Assembly: GCA_002402825.1 (NCBI GenBank)
Contig: DHGP01000018.1
Location: 14,601 to 78,600 of the forward strand
Source: Firmicutes bacterium UBA4795
Lineage (GTDB): Bacteria > Bacillota > Desulfotomaculia > Desulfotomaculales > Nap2-2B
Direction of reading: 5' to 3'
DNA length: 64,000 bases
Below, piece by piece: positions 45,905-54,751 of this stretch (the stretch's first letter is position 1; every line of letters starts with the position of its first letter). Under the pieces are notes generated by a model. It was not told the DNA's origin. It ran no database searches and saw only the letters and a list, made by a program, of their open reading frames with translations. Made by a program: the position numbers and the translations under genes.

Positions 45905-47113
45905 TTGACCAGTCAGGAAATTATTGAGCTAAGCCATAACTACCTTATGCCCACGTACAATCGTTTTCCTATTGCCCTAGTAAAGGGCAAGGGGGTTAAA
46001 GTATGGGATGCCAACGGTAAAGAATACCTGGATTTTACCGCCGGGCTGGCCGTTTGCTCCTTAGGACACTGCCACCCCGTGGTAGTTGAAGCCATTTGCC
46101 GTCAGGCTAAAGAGTTAATTCACGTGTCTAATTTATACTACATCCAACCCCAGGCCAAATTGGCCGCGTTAATAGCCCAAAATTTTAAAGGAGCCCGGGT
46201 TTTCTTTTGCAACAGCGGGGCAGAAGCCAACGAGGCCGCCTTGAAGCTAGCCCGCAAATACGCTAAAGTTAACGGTCAACCTGAAAGATACGAAGTTATT
46301 ACGGCCTTACAGTCCTTTCACGGTCGAACCCTGGCTACTCTAGCCGCTACCGGCCAATCTAAACACCAGCAAGGATTTGAACCTTTACCGTCCGGCTTTT
46401 GTCACGTACCCTTCAACGACCTTAAAGCTTTAGAGAAAGCAATTAATGACAAAACCGGTGCGGTAATGCTGGAACCAGTTCAAGGAGAAGGCGGAGTTAA
46501 CCCGGCCACCAAGGATTACTTGGTCGGTGTGCGGGAATTATGTCACCGGCACAAGCTGACCCTTATTTTTGATGAAGTGCAGTGCGGGTTAGGCCGCACG
46601 GGTAAATTTTTGGCATTTCAACACTACGGTATTGCCCCAGACGTTCTTACCCTGGCTAAAGGTCTGGGCAGCGGGTTTCCTATTGGGGCTATGGTGGCTA
46701 AAGAAGAATTTGCCCTGGCTTTTCAGCCCGGTAGCCATGCTTCTACCTTTGGAGGTAATCCTCTGGCCTGCGCCGTTGGCCTGGCCGTGCTTGAATATAT
46801 TTTAAATCATGGCCTTATTGAACATGTGGCTTCAATTGGGTATTATTTTAAGGAGCGACTGACCCTCCTGGCGCAACGTTTTCCTTTTATCCGGGAAGTG
46901 AGGGGGATGGGCTTAATGCTGGCCTTAGAATTAAACCAAGACCAAAACGGCCCTGAAATAGTCCGCCGGTGCATGGAGAAAGGGTTATTAATTAACGGTA
47001 TTGAGCAGCATATTTTACGTTTCCTGCCCCCGCTTATTGTTACCTGGCCGGAGATAGACCAGGCTGTAAACATATTAAGTCAGGTTTTTTTGGAAAAGGC
47101 AAATTTAACCTGA
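45905..47113 (+). CDS. argD: acetylornithine aminotransferase
   Basis: PLP-dependent transaminase of arginine (and possibly lysine/DAP) synthesis. GKEYLDFTAGLAVCSLGHCH opens the fold. FFCNSGAEANEAALKLARKY, SFHGRTLATLAATGQ and FDEVQCGLGRTGKF are conserved, and the Lys of TLAKGLGSGFPIGAM near 256 binds PLP. Length is 402 aa. The start is TTG behind AGGAGG, 12 nt after argB. Confidence 0.95.
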   Translation: MTSQEIIELSHNYLMPTYNRFPIALVKGKGVKVWDANGKEYLDFTAGLAVCSLGHCHPVVVEAICRQAKELIHVSNLYYIQPQAKLAALIAQNFKGARVFFCNSGAEANEAALKLARKYAKVNGQPERYEVITALQSFHGRTLATLAATGQSKHQQGFEPLPSGFCHVPFNDLKALEKAINDKTGAVMLEPVQGEGGVNPATKDYLVGVRELCHRHKLTLIFDEVQCGLGRTGKFLAFQHYGIAPDVLTLAKGLGSGFPIGAMVAKEEFALAFQPGSHASTFGGNPLACAVGLAVLEYILNHGLIEHVASIGYYFKERLTLLAQRFPFIREVRGMGLMLALELNQDQNGPEIVRRCMEKGLLINGIEQHILRFLPPLIVTWPEIDQAVNILSQVFLEKANLT

Positions 47114-47122
47114 AGTTAAAAT

Positions 47123-47152
47123 TGTAGGGGCATATAGCTATACGCCCCTACA
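47123..47152. repeat. REP-type palindrome R4 between argD and argF
   Basis: Half sites TGTAGGGGCATAT and ATACGCCCCTACA around AGCT, with one changed base in the left arm. It is the same family as the RAYT-linked R1-R3. Confidence 0.9.
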
Positions 47153-47169
47153 GAGAAAGGAAGGACAAT

Positions 47170-48117
47170 TTGACGGTAACGCTGGTGGAAAGTTTAAAAG
47201 GAAGAGATTTGCTTTCTTTAGCGGAATTTACCCCCGCCGAAATAAAATGTATTTTGGATTTAGCTGCTGAATTAAAGCAAAAACAAAAAAGAGGAGAGCC
47301 GCAAACCTCTATTTTGGCTGGAAAAACTTTAGGGATGATTTTTCAAAAGGCTTCCACACGCACCCGGGTATCCTTTGAAGTAGCTACGTACCAGTTAGGA
47401 GGATACGCGCTTTTCCTTAACGCTAACGATTTACAGTTAGGACGAGGCGAGACCATCGCAGATACAGCCCGCGTTTTGTCCCGTTATTTAGACGGCCTGG
47501 TTATTCGCACTTACGCCCATCAAGATGTGGAAGAGCTAGCGCTTTACGCTAATATTCCTGTAATCAACGGACTTTCTGACCTGTACCATCCCTGCCAGGT
47601 ATTGGCCGACTTGCAAACAATCCGGGAGCATAAAGGGAATTTAGATGATTTAAAATTAGCTTACGTGGGGGACGGTAATAATGTTTGTCATTCTTTACTT
47701 ATTGCGGCCGCTAAACTAGGTCTGCCCTTCTTTGTTGCAACTCCTGAAGAATATCCTCCCGCGGAAAAGGTAATTTCCTTGGCCAGGCAAATTGCTTGGC
47801 AAACCGGAAGCCAAATTAAAATTTTAAACTCTCCAGTGGCAGCAGTAGCGGACGCGGACGTTGTAATTACGGACGTCTGGACCAGTATGGGTCAGGAGGC
47901 AAGCTCAAAACAACGAAGAAAAGCTTTTGCTCCTTACCAGGTAAATACTGAATTAGTAAAACACGCCAGGCCGGATTTTATCTTTTTGCATTGTTTACCG
48001 GCCCACCGGGGCGAAGAGGTAACAGCCGACATTATTGACGGACCCCACGCGGTAGTGTGGGATGAGGCGGAAAATAGACTGCACGTCCAAAAAGCTATTT
48101 TAAGTCTTGTTTTGTAA
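47170..48117 (+). CDS. argF: ornithine carbamoyltransferase
   Basis: Forms citrulline. The carbamoyl phosphate loop KASTRTRVSFEVATYQLGG lies near 57, followed by RTYAHQDVEELA, HPCQVLADLQTI near 138 and the Cys-containing HCLPAHRGEEV near 276. Length is 315 aa. The start is TTG behind AAAGGAAGG. It is flanked on both sides by REP palindromes (R4, R5). Confidence 0.96.
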   Translation: MTVTLVESLKGRDLLSLAEFTPAEIKCILDLAAELKQKQKRGEPQTSILAGKTLGMIFQKASTRTRVSFEVATYQLGGYALFLNANDLQLGRGETIADTARVLSRYLDGLVIRTYAHQDVEELALYANIPVINGLSDLYHPCQVLADLQTIREHKGNLDDLKLAYVGDGNNVCHSLLIAAAKLGLPFFVATPEEYPPAEKVISLARQIAWQTGSQIKILNSPVAAVADADVVITDVWTSMGQEASSKQRRKAFAPYQVNTELVKHARPDFIFLHCLPAHRGEEVTADIIDGPHAVVWDEAENRLHVQKAILSLVL

Positions 48118-48138
48118 AAATAAACGTTTCAAAATTGT

Positions 48139-48168
48139 AGTAGGGGCGTATTGCTATACGCCCCTACA
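48139..48168. repeat. REP-type palindrome R5 between argF and argG
   Basis: GTAGGGGCGTAT and ATACGCCCCTAC arms around TGCT, with the first base of the left end changed. It lies 19 nt before argG and is of the same family as R1-R4. Confidence 0.9.
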
Positions 48169-48187
48169 TTGAAAGGGGTTTAAAAAA

Positions 48188-49399
48188 ATGGTTAAAAAAG
48201 TAGTTCTAGCTTATTCAGGCGGTCTGGATACCTCCATTATTATTCCCTGGCTCAAAGAAAATTACCACTGTGAGGTTATTGCCATGGTGGCAGATTTGGG
48301 CCAAGGGGAGGAACTGGCCCCTTTAAAAGAAAAAGCCTTAAAAAGTGGGGCCAGTAAAATTTACCTAGAAGATTTAAAACAAGAATTTATTGAGGAGTAC
48401 ATTTTTCCTACCTTACAGGCCGGGGCAGTTTACGAAGGTAAATACCTTTTAGGCACATCCATAGCCCGCCCCTTGATTGCTAAATACCTGGTCTTAACCG
48501 CCCAAAAAGAAGGGGCTGAGGCAGTTGCCCATGGCGCCACCGGCAAGGGTAACGACCAGGTCCGTTTTGAATTAAGCGTTAAAGCGCTAAACCCGAATTT
48601 AAAAATTATTGCCCCATGGCGTGAGTGGCGTATCCGCTCCCGGGAAGAAGCTATTGATTATGCGGCTGTCAGAAACATTCCTATCCCGGTAACTAAAAAA
48701 GACCCTTACAGCCGGGACCGCAATCTTTGGCACTTAAGCCATGAGGGCGGAAACCTGGAAGACGTGACTAAAGAACCACCCCCGGATTTATTGCAGCTTA
48801 CCGTTCCCCCGGAAAAAGCCCCTGATTCACCTGTCTACGTGGAAATTTCCTTTGTTGAAGGCCTCCCTAGGGAAGTTAACGGTAAACAAATGCCGGCCGT
48901 GACCCTGGTGGAAGAGTTAAACCGGTTGGGTCAGGCAAACGGTATTGGAGTGGTTGATTTGTTGGAAAACCGCCTGGTAGGAATGAAATCACGCGGGGTG
49001 TACGAAACACCAGGGGGAACCATACTTTACCTGGCGCACCAAGAATTAGAATATTTAACTTTAGACCGCCAAACCATGCACTTTAAAAATATAGTGGCCC
49101 AGCGGTACGCCGAACTGGTTTACGACGGCCTATGGTTTTCCCCGCTTAAAACGGCTCTGGATGCTTTTGTAAAGGCCACCCAGCAGACAGTTACGGGAAA
49201 AGTGCGTCTGAAGCTTTACAAAGGAAACTGCATCCCGGCCGGCGCCAGCTCACCTTACTCCTTATACCATCAGGAACTAGCTACCTTTGGCCAGGATGAA
49301 ATATACAGCCAGGCTGACGCCACAGGCTTTATTAATTTATTTGGATTGCCTTTAAAAGTCCAAGCCCTTTTAAGACAAAAAGGGAAGGTGGAACATTAA
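48188..49399 (+). CDS. argG: argininosuccinate synthase
   Basis: Condenses citrulline and aspartate with [23 protein letters not shown] (residues 5-24) is the ATP pyrophosphatase loop; [15 protein letters not shown] near 116 and [19 protein letters not shown] near 173 follow. Length is 403 aa. It is the last gene of the arg cluster, as argH does not follow. Confidence 0.97.
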   Translation: MVKKVVLAYSGGLDTSIIIPWLKENYHCEVIAMVADLGQGEELAPLKEKALKSGASKIYLEDLKQEFIEEYIFPTLQAGAVYEGKYLLGTSIARPLIAKYLVLTAQKEGAEAVAHGATGKGNDQVRFELSVKALNPNLKIIAPWREWRIRSREEAIDYAAVRNIPIPVTKKDPYSRDRNLWHLSHEGGNLEDVTKEPPPDLLQLTVPPEKAPDSPVYVEISFVEGLPREVNGKQMPAVTLVEELNRLGQANGIGVVDLLENRLVGMKSRGVYETPGGTILYLAHQELEYLTLDRQTMHFKNIVAQRYAELVYDGLWFSPLKTALDAFVKATQQTVTGKVRLKLYKGNCIPAGASSPYSLYHQELATFGQDEIYSQADATGFINLFGLPLKVQALLRQKGKVEH

Positions 49400-49517
49400 T
49401 CTGAGCTTATAGCTTTAAAACGCAATCTTTAATTCTAGACAGCTGCTTTTTTCTGTGATAAGATTTTAATGTACATAGACGCTATATCGTATAATCGAAA
49501 GAAGGAAGTGGTCTATA

Positions 49518-50204
49518 TTGAAGTCTACGGCCGAAAAAGTAAGTGAACTGGAAAAGGCAATGATGGAGCTTGTTTACCAATCCAGGCTTACGGAAATGAG
49601 ACTAAAACAATTAGCGGAGGAAATGATAGATTTCAAGGATGAAATGAAAGAGTTTAAGGATGAAATGAAAGAGTTTAAGGATGAAATGAAAGAGTTTAAG
49701 GATGAAATGAAAGAGTTTAAGGATGAAATGAAAGAGTTTAAGGATGAAATGAGGGCCTCCAAGAAAGAAATGGATAAAAAATGGGGTGAATTGGCTAAAA
49801 AGATGGGCACCCTGATTGAGGATATTTTTATCCCTTCCTTAGACCTAACCATAGAAAAATACTTTAACGTTACTCCACATGACGTAATGCCGCGCCGTAA
49901 AGTGAGAAAAAATGGTAAAAGCAAAACCATGGAAATAGATATCCTTGCCTTAGCCGATAACCAGGCCTTTGTGGTGGAAGTAAAGGCTTCACCAAACAGG
50001 TTAGAGTATGTTTATGATTTTATCGAAAAAATAAAAACCATACCTGATTTTATTCCGGAAATTAAAAACTACAAAGTAATACCCATCTATGCCGCCCTGG
50101 ATATGGAAGAAAGAACCATAAGTCTCCTTACCAAAAACAATATTTACGCCATGATTTTAAGAGGAGACATTTTAGAAATAATTAATTTTAAAGACGTAAG
50201 TTAA
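49518..50204 (+). CDS. coiled-coil protein with a PD-(D/E)XK nuclease-like C-terminal domain
   Basis: The N-terminal half is a helical coiled coil with five exact KDEMKEF heptads plus a partial one (residues ~40-79). The C-terminal half carries MEIDILALADNQAFVVEVKA (near 136-155), which fits the D...ExK metal site of PD-(D/E)XK nucleases as in DUF3782-type proteins. The start is TTG behind GAAGGAAG. It stands alone after argG. The function is unknown. Confidence 0.7.
   Translation: MKSTAEKVSELEKAMMELVYQSRLTEMRLKQLAEEMIDFKDEMKEFKDEMKEFKDEMKEFKDEMKEFKDEMKEFKDEMRASKKEMDKKWGELAKKMGTLIEDIFIPSLDLTIEKYFNVTPHDVMPRRKVRKNGKSKTMEIDILALADNQAFVVEVKASPNRLEYVYDFIEKIKTIPDFIPEIKNYKVIPIYAALDMEERTISLLTKNNIYAMILRGDILEIINFKDVS
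49635..49752 (+). repeat. 21-bp in-frame tandem repeat, 5.6 copies
   Basis: The unit AAGGATGAAATGAAAGAGTT(T) is repeated five times exactly and then partly. Each unit is one coiled-coil heptad, so copy-number change lengthens or shortens the rod without shifting the frame. Confidence 0.97.
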
Positions 50205-50306
50205 TCCATGCAAAGTAGCCATAAAAAGTATGGCAAACTTCTCCAGGCTAGCTACCTAAATGCTTTTTTGAATATGGTATATAATAGCTAGAGGCGGTGA
50301 ATATTA

Positions 50307-51119
50307 ATGCCCGGGTTACAAATAGCGGTATGTGTTAAATTTGTTCTCGACCCAAAAGATGTATCTGAAGAAAGTATAGATTCTGCAACAGGCATAATAA
50401 ATCGTGCTAAATACAAACTAGTCATTAATCCTTTAGACAAACATGCGCTTTTTGCCGCCCGTCAACTGCAAAAGGTAGCCGGAGGGGTAGTTACCGCAGT
50501 TAGCATGGGACCGCCTTCCATTGCTGAAGATTTAACCGAAATTTTATCCCTGGGTGCAGATCATGCTTTTTTACTTAGCGACTCGCTATTTGCCGGGGCA
50601 GATACATTAGCCACTTCTTACACCCTGGCCTGCGGCATTAAAAAGTTCATCAGCAATTTTGATTTAATTTTATGCGGGGCCAAAAGCTTGGACGGAAGCA
50701 CCGCTCAGGTAGGCCCTCAATTGGCAATTCATTTAGGGGTGCCTTGCGTAACCAACGTGTCCGCCTTAAGTTGGCAACAGAATGGATTTTTTAACCTCAG
50801 GATGAAGTTGGAAGACGGTTATTTATCTTTTACTGTCAAGCCTCCGGTGTTATTTACGGTAAACCGGAATCTTAACACGCCTCAACCACCAACGTTAATG
50901 GATATTGTTATGGCCCGAAGTAAAAAAGTTACTGTTATTTCTAACCAGGATTTAGGCCTAGATTTAAATCATGTAGGACTAGCTGGTTCCCCTACCCGGT
51001 TTAAAGATATGTTTTACCCCCCGTCAAAGCGAAAAAGAGAGCTACTTTCAGGTTTACCGGAAGAAATGGTAAATACATTATTTCAAGAATTAAGAACGAA
51101 AGGCATTTTCGGCCAATGA
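50307..51119 (+). CDS. etfB: electron transfer flavoprotein, beta subunit
   Basis: Partner of EtfA that carries electrons between acyl-CoA dehydrogenase and other carriers. The N-terminus AVCVKFVLDPKDV, the INPLDKHALFAARQL segment and CGAKSLDGSTAQVGPQLA near 123 are family hallmarks. Length is 270 aa. A GAGGCGGTG ribosome site precedes the ATG. The stop overlaps etfA by 4 nt (ATGA). Confidence 0.93.
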   Translation: MPGLQIAVCVKFVLDPKDVSEESIDSATGIINRAKYKLVINPLDKHALFAARQLQKVAGGVVTAVSMGPPSIAEDLTEILSLGADHAFLLSDSLFAGADTLATSYTLACGIKKFISNFDLILCGAKSLDGSTAQVGPQLAIHLGVPCVTNVSALSWQQNGFFNLRMKLEDGYLSFTVKPPVLFTVNRNLNTPQPPTLMDIVMARSKKVTVISNQDLGLDLNHVGLAGSPTRFKDMFYPPSKRKRELLSGLPEEMVNTLFQELRTKGIFGQ

Positions 51120-52099
51120 AACCTGAAATCTGGGTATTTATAGAAACACGTTGGGGAGAAATAATGGCGGTAAGTATAGAGTTAATCGGCCAGGCGCGTA
51201 AGTTGGCCTTACAAAACTACGAGGTCGCAGCTATTTTAACGGGAGATAACCTAAATCCCTTTTTTAGTCCGCTTTTTGAGGCCGGGGCTGATAAAATCTA
51301 TGCCTTTGCCCATCCCGCTTTAGCCAGTTACCGCAACGACTTATATCCTAACCTTATCGTACAGTTAGCCAATAAATACAAGCCAGCCGTAATTTTTGTG
51401 GGTGCTACTACTGTAGGCCGGGACTTGGCCCCAGCAGTTGCGGCACTATTAAACACGGGTTGTGTAGCTGATTGTTGCCAAGTATACTTTGACGCCAAGG
51501 GGGAATTGCTTCAAATTGTACCTGCTTTTGGTATCCATGCCATGGCTACCATTGTCACTCCCAATCACTGGCCTAAGATAGCTACCGTACGCCCTGGTGT
51601 TTTTCCTAAACTAAAGGATGTTTCACGTACCGGTAAAATAGAATATTTGTCCCTTAGCTTACCTCCTGAAAGATTAATTTTTCATGAAGCTACACGCGAG
51701 ACAATTTATCATTCCTCCTTAGTTGAGGCAAGCGTTGTTGTTGCTGGAGGCAGTGGTATAGGCAGTCAAGAAGGGTGGGACATGCTGCAAGAATTAGCCA
51801 TGCTCCTGCATGGCGCTTTAGGAGGCACCCGTCCTGCCGTTGATGATGGCTGGATTCCGGAAAGTCAAATGATTGGGCAAAGTGGGCAAATTATTCGTCC
51901 GGATTTATATATTGCGGTAGGTATTTCTGGAGATATGCAGCATATGGTCGGGGCCCAAGATGCAAAGGTGATTGTGGCTATTAATAAAGATAAGCGGGCC
52001 CCTATTTTTCAACAAGCAGATTATGGTATAGTAGGTGATTATAAAGTAATTATACCTCTTATGCTTAATTTTCTTAAAAATAAAGAGGAGGTTTTTTAA
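51116..52099 (+). CDS. etfA: electron transfer flavoprotein, alpha subunit
   Basis: FAD-binding subunit. The C-terminal FAD domain has VVVAGGSGIGSQEGWDML near 207, GALGGTRPAVDDGWIPESQ near 236, and IAVGISGDMQHMVGAQDAKV near 276. At 327 aa it has no extra ferredoxin domain. The 4-nt overlap with etfB and the 1-nt gap to the dehydrogenase gene show one operon. Confidence 0.94.
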   Translation: MKPEIWVFIETRWGEIMAVSIELIGQARKLALQNYEVAAILTGDNLNPFFSPLFEAGADKIYAFAHPALASYRNDLYPNLIVQLANKYKPAVIFVGATTVGRDLAPAVAALLNTGCVADCCQVYFDAKGELLQIVPAFGIHAMATIVTPNHWPKIATVRPGVFPKLKDVSRTGKIEYLSLSLPPERLIFHEATRETIYHSSLVEASVVVAGGSGIGSQEGWDMLQELAMLLHGALGGTRPAVDDGWIPESQMIGQSGQIIRPDLYIAVGISGDMQHMVGAQDAKVIVAINKDKRAPIFQQADYGIVGDYKVIIPLMLNFLKNKEEVF

Positions 52100-52100
52100 G

Positions 52101-53246
52101 GTGAATTTTCAATTTACCGCCGAACAAGAACTATTACGTAAAGCAGTAAGAGAATTTGCGGAAACCCAAATTGCTCCTTTAGTAGATGAAATGGAACGAA
52201 CAGACGAAATGCCCATGGAGTTGATTAAAAAAATGGCCAACCAGGGCTATTATGGCGTCACGATTCCCCAAGCTTATGGAGGATCGAATCTGGGTCATGT
52301 GGCCCGGCTTATTATCCTGGAGGAAATTGGCCGAATTTCCGCCGCCGTAAGTATGTCCTTGCAGTGCCTTCAATTTGGCGGGGGTTGCCTTAATAGTTCA
52401 GGAAATGAGGCGCAAAAACAAAAATATATTCTTGATTTTGTCCAAGGGAAAAATATTGCTGCTGCTGCTATTACTGAAGCTACGGGAGGATCTGACCCTT
52501 CAGCCACTGCCACAGAAGCAATTGAGCATAAGGATTATTATCTTCTTAACGGACGCAAGGTCTTTATTACTAATTCTAATATTGCCAACATGGCCGTTGT
52601 CTTGGCCAAAACAAAAGACGAACCCAAAAAAGAATTTAGTGCTTTTATTGTAGATAAAAGCATGGCTGGTTTTCGGGCCGGGCGAGTTGAAAACAAAATT
52701 GGTTTTAAAGGTTGTGGAACTGGTGAGCTAATTTTTGAAAACTGTAAAGTGCCCAAAGAAAATCTTTTAGGCAAACCCGGTCAAGGGTTAGCTATTGCCT
52801 TAAAAGGAATTAGCGAATACGGCCGGGTTGGTATTATTGGAGTGGCATTAGGAATAATGCGGGCTTCTTATGATGCGGCCTTAAAATTTTCTCGCGAACG
52901 GGTGATGTATGGAAAACCAATCAGCAACCTTCCTGCCGTTTATTACCGCATTGCGGAAATGTACGCTGACCTTGAAGCCAGCAGGCTATTGGCTTACCGG
53001 GCCGTTTGGCTGCTTGACCAGGAAAAAAATGCCGATGTTGAAATAGCTGCAGCAAAATTTTTTGTTACGGAAGCTGCACTACGCTGCACACGTAAAGCAA
53101 TGGACATCCACGGTGGTTATGGTTGCGTTAAAGAATACGCAGTAGAAAGGTACTGCCGTGATGCTCAGCTTTTAATTCCTGCTGACGGAACTAATGATAT
53201 TCAACGGATGGTGGTTGGCCGCACTCTTACGGCCAGTAAAAAATAA
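52101..53246 (+). CDS. acyl-CoA dehydrogenase (Asp in place of the usual catalytic Glu)
   Basis: FAD enzyme that oxidises or reduces acyl-CoA esters with ETF. AITEATGGSDPSATATEA (FAD loop) near 134, RKVFITNSNIANM, and KAMDIHGGYGCVKEYAVER near 333 are typical. At the C-terminus, where most members have Y/x-E-G-T-x-x-I-Q, it reads PADGTNDIQRMVVGR, with Asp362 at the base position. Length is 381 aa. The GTG start follows AGAGGAGG. The substrate is not known; the Asp may point to an unusual acyl group. Confidence 0.9.
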   Translation: MNFQFTAEQELLRKAVREFAETQIAPLVDEMERTDEMPMELIKKMANQGYYGVTIPQAYGGSNLGHVARLIILEEIGRISAAVSMSLQCLQFGGGCLNSSGNEAQKQKYILDFVQGKNIAAAAITEATGGSDPSATATEAIEHKDYYLLNGRKVFITNSNIANMAVVLAKTKDEPKKEFSAFIVDKSMAGFRAGRVENKIGFKGCGTGELIFENCKVPKENLLGKPGQGLAIALKGISEYGRVGIIGVALGIMRASYDAALKFSRERVMYGKPISNLPAVYYRIAEMYADLEASRLLAYRAVWLLDQEKNADVEIAAAKFFVTEAALRCTRKAMDIHGGYGCVKEYAVERYCRDAQLLIPADGTNDIQRMVVGRTLTASKK

Positions 53247-53284
53247 TTTAAAAAATAAATATTCAGAACCAGAATAATATTTAA

Positions 53285-53312
53285 TTGACAACAAAAAACT
53301 TAATGGTAAAAT
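53285..53312 (+). promoter_or_regulatory. sigma-A-type promoter of the DUF151 gene
   Basis: TTGACA (53285-53290), a 16-bp spacer and TAAAAT (53307-53312), 59 nt before the start. Confidence 0.6.
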
Positions 53313-53371
53313 ACTTGTAATATCATCTTACCGAATTTTTGAAAGTCTTAAGTAAAAGAGGGGATAAAAAT

Positions 53372-53848
53372 ATGATTCCCGTTAGTGTAAAAGGAATTGC
53401 TTACGATGCTTCCGGCAATCCGGTGGTTCTTTTAATTGACCAAAAAGAAGAGCGGGTTTTACCTATTTGGATAGGTCCGCTAGAGGCCCACGCCATTGCC
53501 GTAGCTTTGGAGAAGGTAAACTTACCCCGCCCTTTAACCCATGATTTATTGAAAAACGTTTGTGATCGTTTAAGTGCTCAGGTATCCCAAGTAATAATTA
53601 GTGACTTACTGGATAATACTTTTTACGCTGAAGTTCACCTGGTGTTACCAAAAGAAGAAATGATTTTAGACGCCCGGCCAAGTGATGCTATAGCTTTAGC
53701 CCTGCGTGCCACTTCACCTGTTTTTTTAAGCGATAAACTTACCAGTCATATGTTAAACATTAAAGATTTATTTGACGAAGAAGCCCAGGCTGAATTGCAA
53801 AAAATACTAAACACCAGCGAAGAAGAGGAAAAAAAGTTGCTGCACTAA
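53372..53848 (+). CDS. bifunctional nuclease family protein (DUF151)
   Basis: A small protein of the family that includes plant and Thermotoga bifunctional nucleases. LPIWIGPLEAHAIAVALEKV near 28 and the ILDARPSDAIALALRA segment near 103 are the signature. I chose ATG 53372 behind AGAGGGG, giving 158 aa, rather than an in-frame TTG 33 nt upstream. The 3' end overlaps pheA by 4 nt in convergent orientation. The cellular role is not established. Confidence 0.88.
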   Translation: MIPVSVKGIAYDASGNPVVLLIDQKEERVLPIWIGPLEAHAIAVALEKVNLPRPLTHDLLKNVCDRLSAQVSQVIISDLLDNTFYAEVHLVLPKEEMILDARPSDAIALALRATSPVFLSDKLTSHMLNIKDLFDEEAQAELQKILNTSEEEEKKLLH

Positions 53849-54711
53849 CATTGGTGCTCAGGATAAGAACCTAATATTCGTAACGAAAGAGTATGTTTTA
53901 TTATTTCGTCCAGTGCTTCATGCACGTTTTTATCTAAACGATGGCCTAAAAAATCAATAAAAAACAAATAATCTCCCAATTTACGTTTGGCAGGACGGGA
54001 TTCGATACGGGTTAAGTTAATGTTGCGCCGGGCAAACTCGGCTAAAATACTGTAAAGCGCTCCGGGACGATCCTTAATTGTAACTATAACGGACGTCTTG
54101 CAACCAGGGACTTGTTCATTATCTTCCAATCCAACAACGATAAAGCGGGTAGCATTATCGGGATAATCATTTATATTACTAGCCAATATCTGTAAGCCAT
54201 TATTTTCAGCTGCCAAAGTTGTTCCAATAGCTGCCCAAGGCTCATGGCTGCCGGCCACTAAAGCGGCAGCACTAGTAGTACTGCTTGTTTCTATGGTCTC
54301 TACGTCAGGAAAATTTTGTTCAATATAGTTCCTGCACTGAGCTAATGCCTGGGGATGAGAGATAATTTGCTTTAGGCTGGACGGCTTAGTACCAGGACGG
54401 ACTAATAAGTGATGTATTACCGCTAGAATTATTTCTTTTTGGAAATATATTTTAAAAAAGTTATGGGCCAGTAAGTCCAGGGTTTGGTTAACTGCTCCTT
54501 CTACCGAATTTTCTAAGGGCACTATTCCTGCCGTCACGATCCCTTTCTCCACGGCTAACAGCACTTTTTGCAGAGACGAAAAGGGAGTGAGCACAGCTTC
54601 TTCATGGTGCTTATTTTCAGACATTTCTTTTTTTATCTTTTCTTCAATATAATAACGGGCTGCCAATTCAGAAAAGGTACCCGCCGGGCCAAGGTAGCCA
54701 ATATTTAGCAT
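53845..54711 (-). CDS. pheA: prephenate dehydratase
   Basis: Converts prephenate to phenylpyruvate for phenylalanine synthesis. NIGYLGPAGTFSELAARYY opens the protein. The catalytic ETSSTTSAAALVAGSHEPWAA region near 150 is intact, and a C-terminal ACT regulatory domain has RPGALYSILAEFARRNINLT and the ESRPAKRKLGDYLFFID motif. Length is 288 aa. There is no chorismate mutase domain. Confidence 0.94.
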   Translation of the reverse strand: MLNIGYLGPAGTFSELAARYYIEEKIKKEMSENKHHEEAVLTPFSSLQKVLLAVEKGIVTAGIVPLENSVEGAVNQTLDLLAHNFFKIYFQKEIILAVIHHLLVRPGTKPSSLKQIISHPQALAQCRNYIEQNFPDVETIETSSTTSAAALVAGSHEPWAAIGTTLAAENNGLQILASNINDYPDNATRFIVVGLEDNEQVPGCKTSVIVTIKDRPGALYSILAEFARRNINLTRIESRPAKRKLGDYLFFIDFLGHRLDKNVHEALDEIIKHTLSLRILGSYPEHQC

Positions 54712-54751
54712 TATTATCTCCTTCCTAAAAAATACTGCTTCCCTTAAAAAT

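Noticed and set aside
49635..49752. Regular 21-bp repeats as a CRISPR or other array
   Set aside because: There are no spacers; the units are contiguous codons for coiled-coil heptads.
49574..49930. Minus-strand repeat protein (SLNSFIS repeats)
   Set aside because: It is the antisense of the KDEMKEF heptads; the plus strand has the ribosome site and a recognisable C-terminal domain.
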